Of a DNA stretch of 64,000 nucleotides, positions 24,051 to 35,632 are shown piece after piece. The stretch covers positions 20,664,070-20,728,069 of the forward strand of contig NC_088314.1 of NCBI RefSeq assembly GCF_910592395.1, in the 5' to 3' direction. The position numbers were made by a program, and so were the translations under genes. This stretch comes from Lineus longissimus (lineage: Eukaryota; Nemertea; Pilidiophora; Heteronemertea; Lineidae). Under the pieces are notes generated by a model. That model saw only the letters and a list, made by a program, of their open reading frames with translations, had not been told where the DNA came from and did not search any database. Positions within the stretch are counted from its first letter, which is position 1, and each line of letters opens with the position of its first letter.

Positions 24051-27000
24051 ATGAGGAAGTTTTGTAGTCTTAGAATCATCTCGTCCAGCTATGACCAAGA
24101 AGGGCACACTTCTGATAAACGTGAACACGCTCCAATTTGTATACCCTGCGTACGTCTTTCTTACTTGATCAACACATACTTAGGTCTACAGACGTTATTT
24201 TGTCGAAGGATAACTTGGCACCACTCAAAAGATGAAAAGGATGCAACTGCTCTTGTTAGCCATCAATCTGAAGACTTTAGCTCTAGAGCTGATTCAAAGG
24301 ACTTAAAGGGTGTTGAAGCTCAATCTAAGGACTTAGAGGCTCAGTTTGAGGAATTAGGTAGATTTGAGGTGACTGTGGTCACTGATCAGGTTATGGATAG
24401 GGATACCATGTCATCAGTTTCAAAATTGAAACAGGATTTAGAATTTTGTGAATTTCGTGACGGCATGGAAAATAAGATAACCCCTGATGGAAGTAGTAAT
24501 TCAGAGTCGCCGGAAAGTTCTAATTCTTCAAATGCTTGGAGTATGGATATAGATAGCATGGATAGTGGCCGCGATAGCAATAAGAATTACACCCTGGGTT
24601 GTGGTGCTACGAGTAGAGACATTTCTGTTGACTCCGGTCAGGGTAATTTGGACAGTTGCGAGGACTTGGATAATAGTCTGGCAGATCAATGTACATTCCA
24701 AATAAAGGACCCGAAAATATCAGAGGATGTCAATTTCAACTTAGGTCCTGGTGTTGGTGATGTAGATGTGCTAGTCATGGATGATAGTAATGTTATAACT
24801 GAGGACGTTTTACCCGAAGCCAGGGACTACGATGATGGCTTGGATGATGATCTCTTAGAAAGGATCTTGCTTGAATGTCTACGCAACGACACTCCAATTT
24901 CTCCCGATGCTAGTCCAGTTATGGAGAAGTTAGTTTATCCGTCTGATCGTCAAGATATTGCATCTGGCGCTGAACATTGTGATAGAATATATTTTGCGCC
25001 CGATGGTCAGCCGCTGCTCAGTCCAGGCGGACAACCTTTGCCCAATCGTAGTCCAACGGAGGAGAAATTATTGTACTCAACTGGTGCGACCAGCGAGGAG
25101 GCCTCCATGTACGATGACAGTTCATTTCTGGAGAAAATGACTGGGGATGCATCAGAATTAGTGGACGACGTGTTGTCAGACTCTGACGGGTGCGAATCTG
25201 AGCGTTGGCCAGATCTGCCAAAAATCGTCATCTTGAAAAGCACATCGACAGAGTCTGATGCAGATGTATTTTGTGATGTGGTTGATTGTGACGTAATTGA
25301 GGATATTTTCTCGGACTGTAACGAATCTTTGGAATATCAGAGCGAAAACAGTTCTGTGGATGCAGAACAAGGTGATAGTGATTCCAAAGGTCAGTCTTCT
25401 GTTGAAGGTCATTCCTCTGCTGAAGGTCGTCCTCCTACTGAAAGTTGTTCCTCAACTGAAAGTCGCTCTTCTGCTGATAGTAACTCTCCTGATAAAGCTA
25501 ATTCTTCAGCTGAAGGTCACTCCAGTGCTGAAGGTCACTCCAGTGCTGAAGGTCACTCCAGTACTGAAGGTCACTCCAGTACTGAAGGTCACTCCAGTAC
25601 TGAAGGTCACTCCAGTGGTGAAGGTCATTCCTCTGGTGAAGGTCAGTCCTCTGAAGGTCACTCCTCAGCTGAAGGTCACTCCTCAGCTGAAGGTCACTCC
25701 TCTGAAGGTCATTCCTCTGCTGATCATGAAGTTCTATATTCTGCTGACGGCCATTTTTCAAACGGCATGGAGGAAGACGGAGATGTCTTCTTTGAACTTC
25801 TAAAGGAAGACGAAGGTGAGATGTACTACAGTACCATTGAGGAGAAAAGTCCGAAGAATTCCGACTCAAGTCTAGGCAAAGATGAACACTTAGATGATAA
25901 GTTTCCAGAGATGTTTTATAGCACTGTTGAGGAACAAATTGACTCTTCTGTCGAAGATGACGCCTTGCCGTGTTTTCTGGACTTCCCGCCTGTTCCAGAC
26001 TATTTGGAGACCACCATTGAAGAGCCAGCCATTATGGACCCTGATGCACCGGTGGTCCCAGTGTCGTGTGGATGGAATGAGATGTTTCATAGTGCAATTG
26101 AAGAGCTCAATGAAACAAGCTCTGCAGTTATGGCCAATTCTCCCCGTAGTCCATCCTTACCAGAAGATGATCAGGATATCTCTCCTGATCCTGATTCCAT
26201 GCTCTCAGCCGTGTCAGATGAATTGAAGGATTTAGTTGCTTCTGATAATGACCAGGACCTTTCGCCGACAGATTCCTACTCTGCCATATCGGTTTCTCCT
26301 GAAGATTCTGAGAGGCTAAGATCAGCTGCTGAATCAGTCTCAGACAAGCTCAAAGAAATCTTGTCCACTTCGATCAATTCTCTTGACTCTGGTCCGTCTG
26401 ATCCGGAATTTTTGCAAAAATTGGAAGATGTGCGTAAAACCAGTAGCGATATTTCTTTAAATAGACCTGTGAAAAGGCCAACGACTGTACCGGTGTCACG
26501 GAAATTCATTGATACCTTTTATGGCGTTGTTGATGGTACAGTGACATCATCTGATAGCGATGCGAATCTGTCTTGCCATGAGGATAGCCCAACGACTCCT
26601 GGAGAAATTTTAGATAAGGCTTTTGTGCCAGAAGAGAAAGTGGCGAGGTCTAGTAGTAGTGAACTTGATGATGGACACGAAGATGGTTCACTTGGAGATA
26701 ATGAGGAGGATAATGATAAAAGTAGTTCACCTGAAGCTGATGAGGTCAAGCTTGGTCATGATGAGTTCAAAGTAGTACCTGTGTATGATTGGAGCGACTG
26801 TCTACCACAAGCTTGGGGTGGGATACGCGATCCATTCCCTGGGATGGACCGGGCCTCCATCACACCAGATGAGGCAATAATCCCGATATTGGAGCATGAC
26901 GTCCTTGGTCAAGATGGAGATGAAGAGGATTTGATACTTCATAATGCCTTCAAAAGCGCCAATGCGAATGTAGTTGTTTTGAAGGAACCTCTCCCAAAAG

Positions 27001-29320
27001 TTGACCAGGATTCTGTAAAAAAGGATGCTGACAAGTCAACACCAAATCATGCCAAAGTCGGCATATTGGAACAAGATGGTACTCTTGTTGAATCTGCAGC
27101 TGGGGAAGAACTTACACCAGGCACGAGCATTGATCTCACAAATGTTGTGCCAAGGGTTGTGGAAGCTGAAGCTTATCAGACAGTTCTAGCTAAAGATACG
27201 GTGATTGAACTCGCAGACGACGTTGGGTCAGGAGATGATGAAACAAGGGTTAGTAGCACAGGACCAGAGAGAAGTAACACAGATATAGAAATATCTGTAA
27301 TAGACACTGTTGAACCGTGTTGTAAGGAAGTTCTTCACCAACAAAAAGATGAATCCTCTCTTGAAATGGGAGATAATGTTCATCAAACAGAACTTGATCC
27401 ACCCGGTTTTGAGAAATCTGACATCGCTTCTTCAGGTTGGGTTGACCTAACTGAATATTATCAAACTAATCTGACTGGCTCCTCTCTGGAAAGTGAAGTT
27501 GATCTAACAGAAAATAAATCCCCTCTTGAAAAGACTGGCATCGCCTCTTCGGCTTGTGTTGAGCCAACTTACGATTGTCAAACAGATCTGACTGGTGGTG
27601 AATCGGATCTCAAAACAAAAAATGCTGATCAAAACAGTTCAGTATTAGTGGCCAGAACTACTGTTGAACCAGTATTAGTGGCCTATGCTGATGTTGAGCC
27701 AGTATTAGTGGCCAGTGCCAATGTTGAGCCAGTATTCGTGGCCAAAACTACTGCCGAACAATCTTTCCTTGGGGACAACTCAGTCTCAGTTTCTGGCGTT
27801 AGAGAAAATAGTATTGCAACACAAGCCACTGCAGTTGGTTTTCTAAACAAAGGCTTTGTTGCTATGCCTGGAATGTGTCAAGAAAGAACCTGTATTCATC
27901 AACATGAGCATGATTTCACCGGTCATGGACCAAATCATCAGCATCTGCCTGATTCAACGGATGTTAAGCCAGTGCCCGACTCTTCTGGTCACAGACCAGA
28001 CCATCTGAACTTGCCTGATCCATGTCGCATTAGGCCAGTACACAACTCTGAACTTGATTTGCCTGATATTGAAAAGTATGAAAGAAGCGATAGTTTGGAA
28101 TATGGTGATAAATTTACCAAGGAGGAGGAGTTGAACTTGAATTTGCGTCTCGATGACGTGATTTTGGACTTGGAGGGCGGGAGATGTGAATCGGATTATG
28201 GAGAGTATGATATTTCTCCCGAGGCAGATATTGGGGCGATGGAATTTGAGGATGCAGAGTTGGTGAGGGAGCATGGGAGAGATATCTTGGGTGTCGATGA
28301 GCCTGAACTCCACCGGCATGGGTATGACCCAAACAGTGGCTGCTCTCTTGAAGGCAAAGGCATTTCATTTGAACTTGATGATGAGGATTCTGTTCAAGGT
28401 GACGAGTTTGTCGAGGAGACAGAGCAAGGAGATTTTGTGCGCGGGCTGGAGAAGCCCCATGGGTCAAAGGTTGATAGTTGCAATGTTCTCTTCACTGATG
28501 CGCTAAGCCAGCTAAAGCAGGCATGTATTGACGTCTCACCAATCAGTGAAGGTGATGCCAGGATTATAGACTTGGATGCTTTATTTGCTGATGTTGAAAA
28601 AGACGCAGATTATGTCCGACATAAAAAGTCGCGATTTCAAGAAAAGCGCCCTGTGTCTGAATATGATCTACTCCATTACCGAAATGACCCAGAGTACACC
28701 CGTGATAAATATGCTCAATTTCATGAAAAAACCCGTGAATATGCGAATTATTGTGATGATCTGTCTGTGGATTATTCCCATCAGAAAAACCCCAAGCGCC
28801 CTTTGTCACAGTACGACTTGAAACCTGACTTCTACGATTCAGCGTTGGATTATGTCCAGAGGGAAAACTTGAGAATGTCACAATCTTGGGGTGATGATCA
28901 ATTTGATCTCCATGGTCGTAAGGGTCGAGATATAGACTCGCGAAGGTCGAGTGATTATGATAATGTTTATGAGGAGGACCATTCCCAAAACTATGATTTT
29001 GGGTGGAAAGATTATGTTGTGACGAATTGTCCAGAACCAGAGCGCACGGTAGAGGATTCAAATTCGAGTGCACAAGCTGTGCGTAGGAACAAAACTGAAC
29101 ATAAACCGAGAAACGAACGGTACAAGCTCTCTGCTAAATCGGCAGAAAGGGATACCGAGATCGCATTGGAGATGGTTAAACTATCATTATGGAAGCGACA
29201 TGATGTCAGGAGGTCATTGGAAATTGTTGACGACGTTTTATATTCGTCGAGCGATGACAGTAGCTCAGAGGAGACTGTGGATGGAGACTGGGAGACAGTA
29301 TCATCATCTCTTGATTCTGA
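24051..29320 (+). CDS. SRPK: Giant acidic, serine-rich exon; proposed alternative N-terminal cassette of SRPK
   Basis: A single uninterrupted frame of about 1,756 codons, with an upstream in-frame stop at 23964-23966 and the first ATG at 24051. The first ~60 residues look unlike the rest, so the true exon may begin at an acceptor such as ctacag|ACG (24192, phase 0) or earlier at ttacag (24035). The body is very rich in Ser, Asp and Glu, has no membrane segment or known domain, and is probably disordered with many potential acidophilic-kinase sites. It contains about 13 EG(H/Q)SS repeats (residues ~449-558), three copies of EM(Y/F)(Y/H)S(T/A)(I/V)EE (~590, 620, 677), a VEPVLVA array (~1197-1232) and two RP(V/L)S(E/Q)YDL motifs (~1533, 1583). 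The frame ends TCTGA|GTAGGT. Reading straight through gives a stop. Splicing at this phase-2 donor to 55289 gives DSE-SEPPKH, in frame with the kinase. An independent nested gene is the alternative. Confidence 0.7.
25396..25725 (+). repeat. In-frame 15/18-bp coding repeat encoding EGHSS(A/T/G)
   Basis: The unit 'gctgaaggtcactcc(t/a)g' recurs about 13 times, giving EGHSSA, EGHSST, EGHSSG and shorter EGHSS forms. Indels are multiples of three, so the array is kept in frame, as expected for translated sequence. Overlapping open frames here on both strands (rich in LKVTPVLKV on +, SDLQYWSDLQ on -) are artefacts of the repeat. Confidence 0.9.
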
Positions 29321-29574
29321 GTAGGTACCACTTTGTCTCTTCTTCTCCTTTCTCTCCTGCCGTGGTAGTGAAACGACCAATTGACAAATGTTGTAAGCCC
29401 TAACCCAGTAGAGATGTGACGAAAACGGGACCAGGGTACAGTTTAAAGTTTGTTGGTTCACATTAACTTATGTTGATGAATTGAACAATTCTTGTGGGTA
29501 GTTGTACTGTATGAGGGTTGAGGCTTGTTCAGTTCAGTTGGCCTTGTCGTTGTTCAGGTCATAACCACGGCAGG

Positions 29575-29888
29575 CCAGGTCTCCATTTTACAGCTTGAAC
29601 CTTCCTGCTTCTAGATAGTTGTCATGTGGGTTACTCTACCACTCATATCACAACCGCCCCAAGCTTTATTCCAATGTGGCCAGATGTCCATTTTACAGCT
29701 TGAACCTTCCTGCTTCTAGATAGTTGTCATGTGGGTTACTCTACCACACATATCACAACCGCCCCAAGCTTCATTCCAATGTGGCCAGATCTCCATTTTA
29801 CAGCTTGAACCTTCCTGCTTATAGATAGTTGTCATGTGGGTTACTCTACCACTCATATCACAACCGCCCCAAGCTTCATTCCAATGTT
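29575..29888. repeat. 105-bp tandem repeat, 3 copies
   Basis: Copies start at 29575, 29680 and 29785 with 'ccag(g/a)t-tccattttacag'. They end with 'aagctt(t/c)attccaatg' and differ by only a few substitutions, suggesting recent expansion. Confidence 0.95.
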
Positions 29889-30338
29889 GAGTGTTTTGGT
29901 AGGATACGGCAGTTGTTATGGTTAGGAATACTTTATGGTGAAGAACACTGTTGATTTGGTTCCTTGCCAGCTGTGTGAATGACTCAGGTGAACTGGACTA
30001 GAAGTAATATTTGACGGCCAAGGATGGTGCCAATGACGTAAGACCACTTGTGCTGTGTTCAGTGGTCACTCATGAACCTCTGCCACTGGTTCAATTCCTT
30101 AAGCCAAGTCACACATGCACACAGTTACCATCTCCAAAATCAATTACCGTCTTGTTATTTTGCCAGCTCCTTCACATTCTTTCTTAAAGAGTATGAGCTG
30201 TTCTGTTGATGACAGCTTTCAAGACTACCTGCTTTTAAACGATTGAGATTCCATGCTTATGTTGTAATTCCTCCATTTGGCTTAGGCTGTTTGTGATTTT
30301 AGAAGTAAAACTTATTCGTTCTTTTCAATCCTGTTTTT

Positions 30339-30680
30339 TCAACCTTTCAGACTTGCTCTGCTTTCAGCAGATTGAGACATGATTTTGAAACCGTGTTTGG
30401 TCCAGGTCAAATGATCATGCTGCGCTGGGTCCAATAATGTATGCTTTCCGACTTCCTTACAATATGCAGCACCTCTGATGTAGTGACATGTAACACGGGT
30501 ATCCTTCTGTGAGTTGAGTACAAAATCAAGTGCTGCCTTGTTTACAGATTGAAGTTGATTTTCATCCAAATGTTACACTTTGAAGCTTTTCCTGTTGCAC
30601 GCCAGCAAGATGTGGGCAAAGTCTCCCATGAGATTTGCAGAATCCGTCTTCATGTATCCTACAGCTACACCAGACGCCAT
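30339..30680 (-). pseudogene. Decayed coding fragment of unknown origin
   Basis: On the - strand a frame from ATG (30680) reads MASGVAVGYMKTDSANLMGD and onward for about 35 codons, meets one in-frame TAA at 30573-30575, and then continues for 77 codons in the same frame with protein-like content (for example KAALDFVLNSQKDTRVTCHY, GKHTLLDP). Keeping one frame across a single stop suggests a relic of a retroposed gene or transposon protein. I do not recognise the family. A chance open frame is possible. Confidence 0.35.
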
Positions 30681-33083
30681 GCATTCGACGAAACAAAAAT
30701 TGATTTTACGAAACCGAAGTGATGTTAAGACTTTGACTCTTATTGCATGTCATATTTTCACATGATGTTTTAATAGCTTTTGACGTTGAGCAGGTTGGAA
30801 AAAATTGGGAAGATTTCTTGAGAGTTTGGTTTCTCATGCGGGAACCTGTTATGGTTAGATCGTCTCGTTAGTCTGCAACCTTTTGCAAGACAGTCTGGAC
30901 GCAATCTAAAATAAAAACCAATAAGAATCTCCTACATCAAAGATATGGCCGCCACCAAGGTCCTTGTTGATCTGATATGTTTGGGGTCTCATTTCACACA
31001 CACTTTTGCGGAACTTTCAGACTTAACCCTTACAAAGAATACAGGACTCACCCATCCAACATATGGTTTGCCACTTTTTTTCTCTTGCTATTGTATAATA
31101 CTCAGTAGTTTTGGACATCTTTTCCCATATAATACCATTTCATGTTACTATCAGACCCAATCCGAACAAGCCAGACTCTCGTCCATCAAAGATATGGCAC
31201 TGATACCTTTGACATTCCTCATTTCTTTTTGCGCTCATATTACCCTTCTGCCAGTCTCCTAAAAACCTGCTAATCCCCACTCTAAATCACCCCTCAAAGT
31301 ATCACGATGTCTAAAAACCGTCTTATGTCTCCTCATTTATGGCGATTGTGTTACCAACATTGGCATTTTCGTGGTTATCGTCGTTTTAGTCATGTATTCA
31401 TGAAATGTGTTGCCATGGATACCGACGAGTTATATTCTGATCCAGACTGAAATGTTAGCTTGTCATGATTGCTATGGTGATCTTGATGGCCAACTGTTGC
31501 TCTTATTCCAGACCAGCGCTTGAAGTAAACGAACATGTGAAGAAAAGAAGTTCGGGAAATAACGAACGTTCCTCTCCTCAGTTGCCCCTGATTAGTTTGC
31601 CTCACAATATGATTGATCTTAACTCCAGTTCAGCCTAGCAGCATCTTTCCCTACGCAAAAGACAAAGATGTTGAGTCAGGGAGAAGGCTGAAGTGAAAAT
31701 CATTGTATTGTCTTTTTGAACTCACCAGCTGATAGCTTTACAGGTGACCTGACCACAGAACAAAGCCAGTTTCTGAATTCATTGTGTCTCGTGTCTGATG
31801 CCACTCCCCTTTCCATCTCTTGGTAAAGAAATCATGGTTTAGTTGTGGTGCTGTGTGAGGTGAGGGGCAAAACACAACCTAGTTTGGGTGTGCGTCCATT
31901 AGATTTAAAGATTCCAACATGAAATGGCTTTAGTTAACAATCTTCTGCTCGGTGTGTCCTGTGAAGGGTTTTGAAGGGGACAATGCAAAAAAGACTTGAG
32001 ATCATTCGTGCCCATGTTGAGTCAATTAGCGAATGATTAGTCCCAGAACCTCTTCATTGATTATGGCATAGAGTTTGTTGCAAATTCACACCGAGAAGAC
32101 CTAGAAGTCAGTTGGAAGCCTTCCAGATCATGGCTTTCACTGGACAGGTTTTCTCCAGACAAATCTGTGGTCCAGTTATCGGACAGAGTTGTTAATGGAC
32201 AGGTGGCTGTGGTAATGTCACGGCATGTTTGCTGCTTGGATTAAGAGCCATTTTGAGATGTAGTTCTTCAGGACCAGTGACGAGTGATCAAAGTGGTTTG
32301 ATTTTTGCTTTGTTGGCAAATAAAACTGAGAAGACCGTTGGAATTCTTCCAAAATCATGGCTTACATCCGACAGGTTTCCTCCAGACAAATGTGTATCAG
32401 CCAGTTGTTGGGTAGAATTCTTAATGAGAAGGTGTTGGTGGAAATGTCTAGAGGTAGGGAATCTTTGGAGAAATCCATCGTGGAACATGGTCGTGGCGGT
32501 CTGGTGTGTGGAGGTACCTTGTGATTGCCGCCATTTTGAGTTGTGACTTCGTGACGTTTAGTTCGAGTAACAGCTGTTGGTGTTGGTGGTATCAAATCCC
32601 TTAAGAAATGTTAGCAGAAACCAGTCTAGAATAAGATGGCTTTTGCTTCTCCCGGAACTGTGACAGACATTGTCACTGTTAGAATTGGTCTTCCTGGCCA
32701 AACGGAAATGACATGATGTATCCAGGCATGATCAGGCTAATATTAAACAATAATTGCCTGGCCTTGTTTTGTGTGCCAGATCTTCGACACAGACAGTGAA
32801 TCAACATTAGTGTGATCATGCACCTTCTAAAAGCCTTGTAATATAGTCAAGAGGATTAGTGAAGGAATATCTCCTGTACAAAGTCTAAGGTAGTGTGATA
32901 GCCAACAAGTGTTTTCAGACACTGTTTGCTTGGGAGGTTTTTTTACAATATTTGCACTGTGTCAAGTTTGAAAAACGTGTCTGACAATTACGACTTTGAG
33001 ACACTGTTTATATGTCAGTACTGTTGTGGATGTGTTGTATTCATTGAAGTTTTCTGAACCTGGATATTGAAGATTTTGTGCAG

Positions 33084-33292
33084 ATTTCAAATGGAGAGCA
33101 GAACAGACCGAGGATGTCGCTAATTCTTGAAAGTTTCCTCGAATACAAGCCATGTGTTAGATGTGGTAAGGGTCTACACGACCCTGAGAAATGTCGCTAC
33201 AAGTACCGACCATGTTGGGCTTGTGGTAAGATGGGCCATGCGAAGCGTGTCTGTTGGTTGGTACCAGAAAACAGGAATAGGCCCAACACTCG
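33084..33292 (+). CDS. SRPK: Double CCHC zinc-knuckle exon (Gag-type); proposed alternative SRPK N-terminal cassette
   Basis: The exon is bounded by ttgtgcag|ATT (phase 0) and CG|GTAAGG (phase 2). It encodes about 70 residues with two CX2CX4HX4C knuckles: CVRCGKGLHDPEKC and CWACGKMGHAKRVC, separated by RYKYRP. Tandem knuckles with this short basic linker are typical of Gag proteins of Ty3- and BEL-type retrotransposons, where they bind RNA or DNA. No protease, polymerase or LTR is seen nearby, and the segment is cleanly framed by splice sites. An in-frame ATG at 33114 (MSLILES) could make this a first exon; otherwise a phase-0 upstream exon is needed. Splicing to 55289 restores an Arg codon and reads NTR-SEPPKH into the kinase. 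An upstream out-of-frame ATG at 33091 gives a short uORF. A simple Gag remnant is the main alternative. Confidence 0.55.
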
Positions 33293-34984
33293 GTAAGGAT
33301 GTTCAGTTTCTGCTAGTTCTGGCAAACAGGCTTTGAAGTTTGTTACCTCTGCTTGCTCAATTGCAATCTTTCCTCCACAGTATGATAGCTAACCAAAAAG
33401 AGAAGACAGTTTACAAAGTCAGCGTTGTAGCAGAAGTATTGTTCTTCAAAAAGTATGGTGTGGGCAGCTACTTTCTGTTGATTTGCTGTTCTTTCTTAGA
33501 ATGATAGAGTTGTTAGAGGCATTGTATTGTATTGAGACTTTTCTGTACATTCCACCTGCCAGTCTGGTGAGGTATAACATGACTGATAACATCTACTTCT
33601 ATTGTATGTAGGATTATAATTGTGTGAGCAGGTTCTTTTCTGTTGCTTTGTGTTCTTTCTTAGAAAGTTAGATGAGTGAGTGGGAGGATGTTGAGAAATA
33701 GCTGTGTTCTATTGTACTGTATTGTAATAGTACATTGCTATTGTGTTCAGAGCTTGCGTTAGTTTCTTCTGATTCTAGAAAAGCAAGGCAAATCCACATG
33801 TGACATCATGTCTTGCTGCTTGTCCATCTGACATAGGCCAAATGAATATCCGGTTGTTTCATGACTGGTCCAGTATCCTTCGAAGCATTGTGTGGTGACT
33901 ATCCTTGCCACACGTTATTGCCAGCATATATACAGTTATTATGGAGATAATGAACCATGCTATTGCAGAGATATGAAAAAATGTCAAGCCATCTGTTGTT
34001 GCTGATACCGCAATGAAAAAAGCACCTGAATTTTCCAACTCGTGCCTTACCTGTTTGTCTCCTTCGTCTCTGTGTTAATACAGGATAATGGGTCGGTGGT
34101 TTTGTGGGGTAGTCATCACCAATGCTTCAGCGACGACATGTTATTTCAGGATTTGGGCATTATTGGGTATCGGGTTTTGAGCTCATCTCTCCAGCGAAAA
34201 ATCATTTGGTGTGCCATCATTATCGTCTGGTATCTGGCTAATGGTTTGTTTATTCAGTGTGAATAGTAATGTTCCTATGTTCTGATATGTTATTCTTTCA
34301 TTGACTCCCTTGCTGTCTAGAAATATTGCAGTAATGGTTTTACAGTAATGCCGATAATAATGATAATAGGAGCGTTTACATGCACTCCTAAAAACCACAT
34401 CCCGATTTGATCGGTCCATCCTCATTGTGGTCTCATTCGAGTGTACCAGTTTACATACACATCAAAATTTGGTGTGTGCTCTCATGAATGTCCTGCAAAT
34501 ACCTCCCTTCCACCTTTTCCAAGTGGGTGTATTATAAATGAAGCTGAGAGCATGTCCACTCTGGAAAATTGTAATGGGTACTGTATTGGCTTGAGCTTGT
34601 GTTGAAAGGTCATGCCAGCCATGTTCACAAATGACCGAATGTAGCCGAGAATTTACTATGGATGACTGCCACCAGAATATAAAAAGAAACTGTATCCTAT
34701 CATGCATATGTAACTGATCTCGATAATGACATTGGATCATCTTGGTCAGGAGCCACTGCCATCCCTCCTTCTCCACATTTTGCTGAGAGTGAGATTGTTA
34801 AGACCGAATGTTGCAGAGAAATTAGTACGGGTGGCTGCCCCCATAAGATGAAAGAGACTGTATCTAATCAAGCACAGGTAACTGATATTGATAATAGCGG
34901 TAGACCGTCTCCTTTGGGGCATGAAGTAGATGGCAGGTTGCTTCTACCGCTGAGATCAAAGGCAACCACCGACAGCTTGGCTCG

Positions 34985-35632
34985 TTAATCATGCACCAAA
35001 TTTTCATCAATGTCGACTAAGTGGTTAGAATGGTTAGAATCATCATGATTTATTAGTGACAAGGAGTAATTTGTGGTAAGGGGAGATAATCCGTCATTCT
35101 TAGGTGCTAGGCGGAAGGGAATATGACCAATGTTCAGTCTTGCAAGAGGTGAAGGTAGAATTGAGGACAGCAATCTTCTCCCCCAACTTTCATGCTCATC
35201 GTGCACAGAGTTTGTGGCAGCTGTTCCATTGTCAACTCCAAAACTCATGTACTGAGTCTTTCCTGAGCTTGACATGATTTCCTGCAAGAAAACCTCAATT
35301 TGGAATGCATGCGAGCTTATTTGAATGATGATCTTTTCTAAGAAGCGTTTCCTGCGGGAGAAATCACTCAGCAGAAGACATTTCTCATCTGATTTGGATC
35401 TTATCTTCAGTGAAAGAAATTGTGTTGGTAGCTTGAGATGAGACTTTAGGAAAGGCATATCAGAGGTGATAGATGAGCGAGGCAAGTTGGTTGGACTCTT
35501 ACCAAAATGTTCACGGATCGCCAGTTCTGAAAAAAGTGCATGGTGTTGCGGTGTTGGTTCCTGACTGAGAGGTCCTAAATATTCCTTCCATATTAGAGTC
35601 AAAAGGTCAAAGAATGTGCTTTGAAGACACAT
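34985..35632 (-). CDS. Hypothetical protein, 215-codon frame antisense inside the SRPK intron
   Basis: The - strand frame starts at ATG 35632 and runs 215 codons to a stop at 34985. A frame this long is unlikely by chance in AT-rich intron DNA. The protein begins MCLQSTFFDLLTLIWKEYLG, has a basic middle (SRRKRFLEKIIIQ) and a His/Asn/Asp-rich tail, with no repeat structure. No signal peptide, membrane segment or known motif is evident. An inverted repeat (gttgataggt at about 35680 and acctatcaac at about 35712) lies just upstream of the start. It may be a nested gene, an exon of one, or the remnant of a mobile element. Function unknown. Confidence 0.35.
   Translation of the reverse strand: MCLQSTFFDLLTLIWKEYLGPLSQEPTPQHHALFSELAIREHFGKSPTNLPRSSITSDMPFLKSHLKLPTQFLSLKIRSKSDEKCLLLSDFSRRKRFLEKIIIQISSHAFQIEVFLQEIMSSSGKTQYMSFGVDNGTAATNSVHDEHESWGRRLLSSILPSPLARLNIGHIPFRLAPKNDGLSPLTTNYSLSLINHDDSNHSNHLVDIDENLVHD

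Larger units (their letters stand above)
29321..33083 (+). other. SRPK intron segment between the acidic and zinc-knuckle cassettes
   Basis: It contains the three-copy 105-bp tandem repeat at 29575-29888, a degenerate coding-like stretch on the - strand at 30339-30680, and a weakly duplicated ~240-bp block (about 32090-32220 and 32330-32460 share 'aagaccgttggaa-ttcca-atcatggct' and 'acaggttt-ctccagacaaat'). No convincing intact exon was seen. Confidence 0.5.

Noticed and set aside
25297-25869. 168-codon + frame and 123-codon - frame inside the acidic exon.
   Set aside because: They are shadows of the EGHSS coding repeat in other frames.
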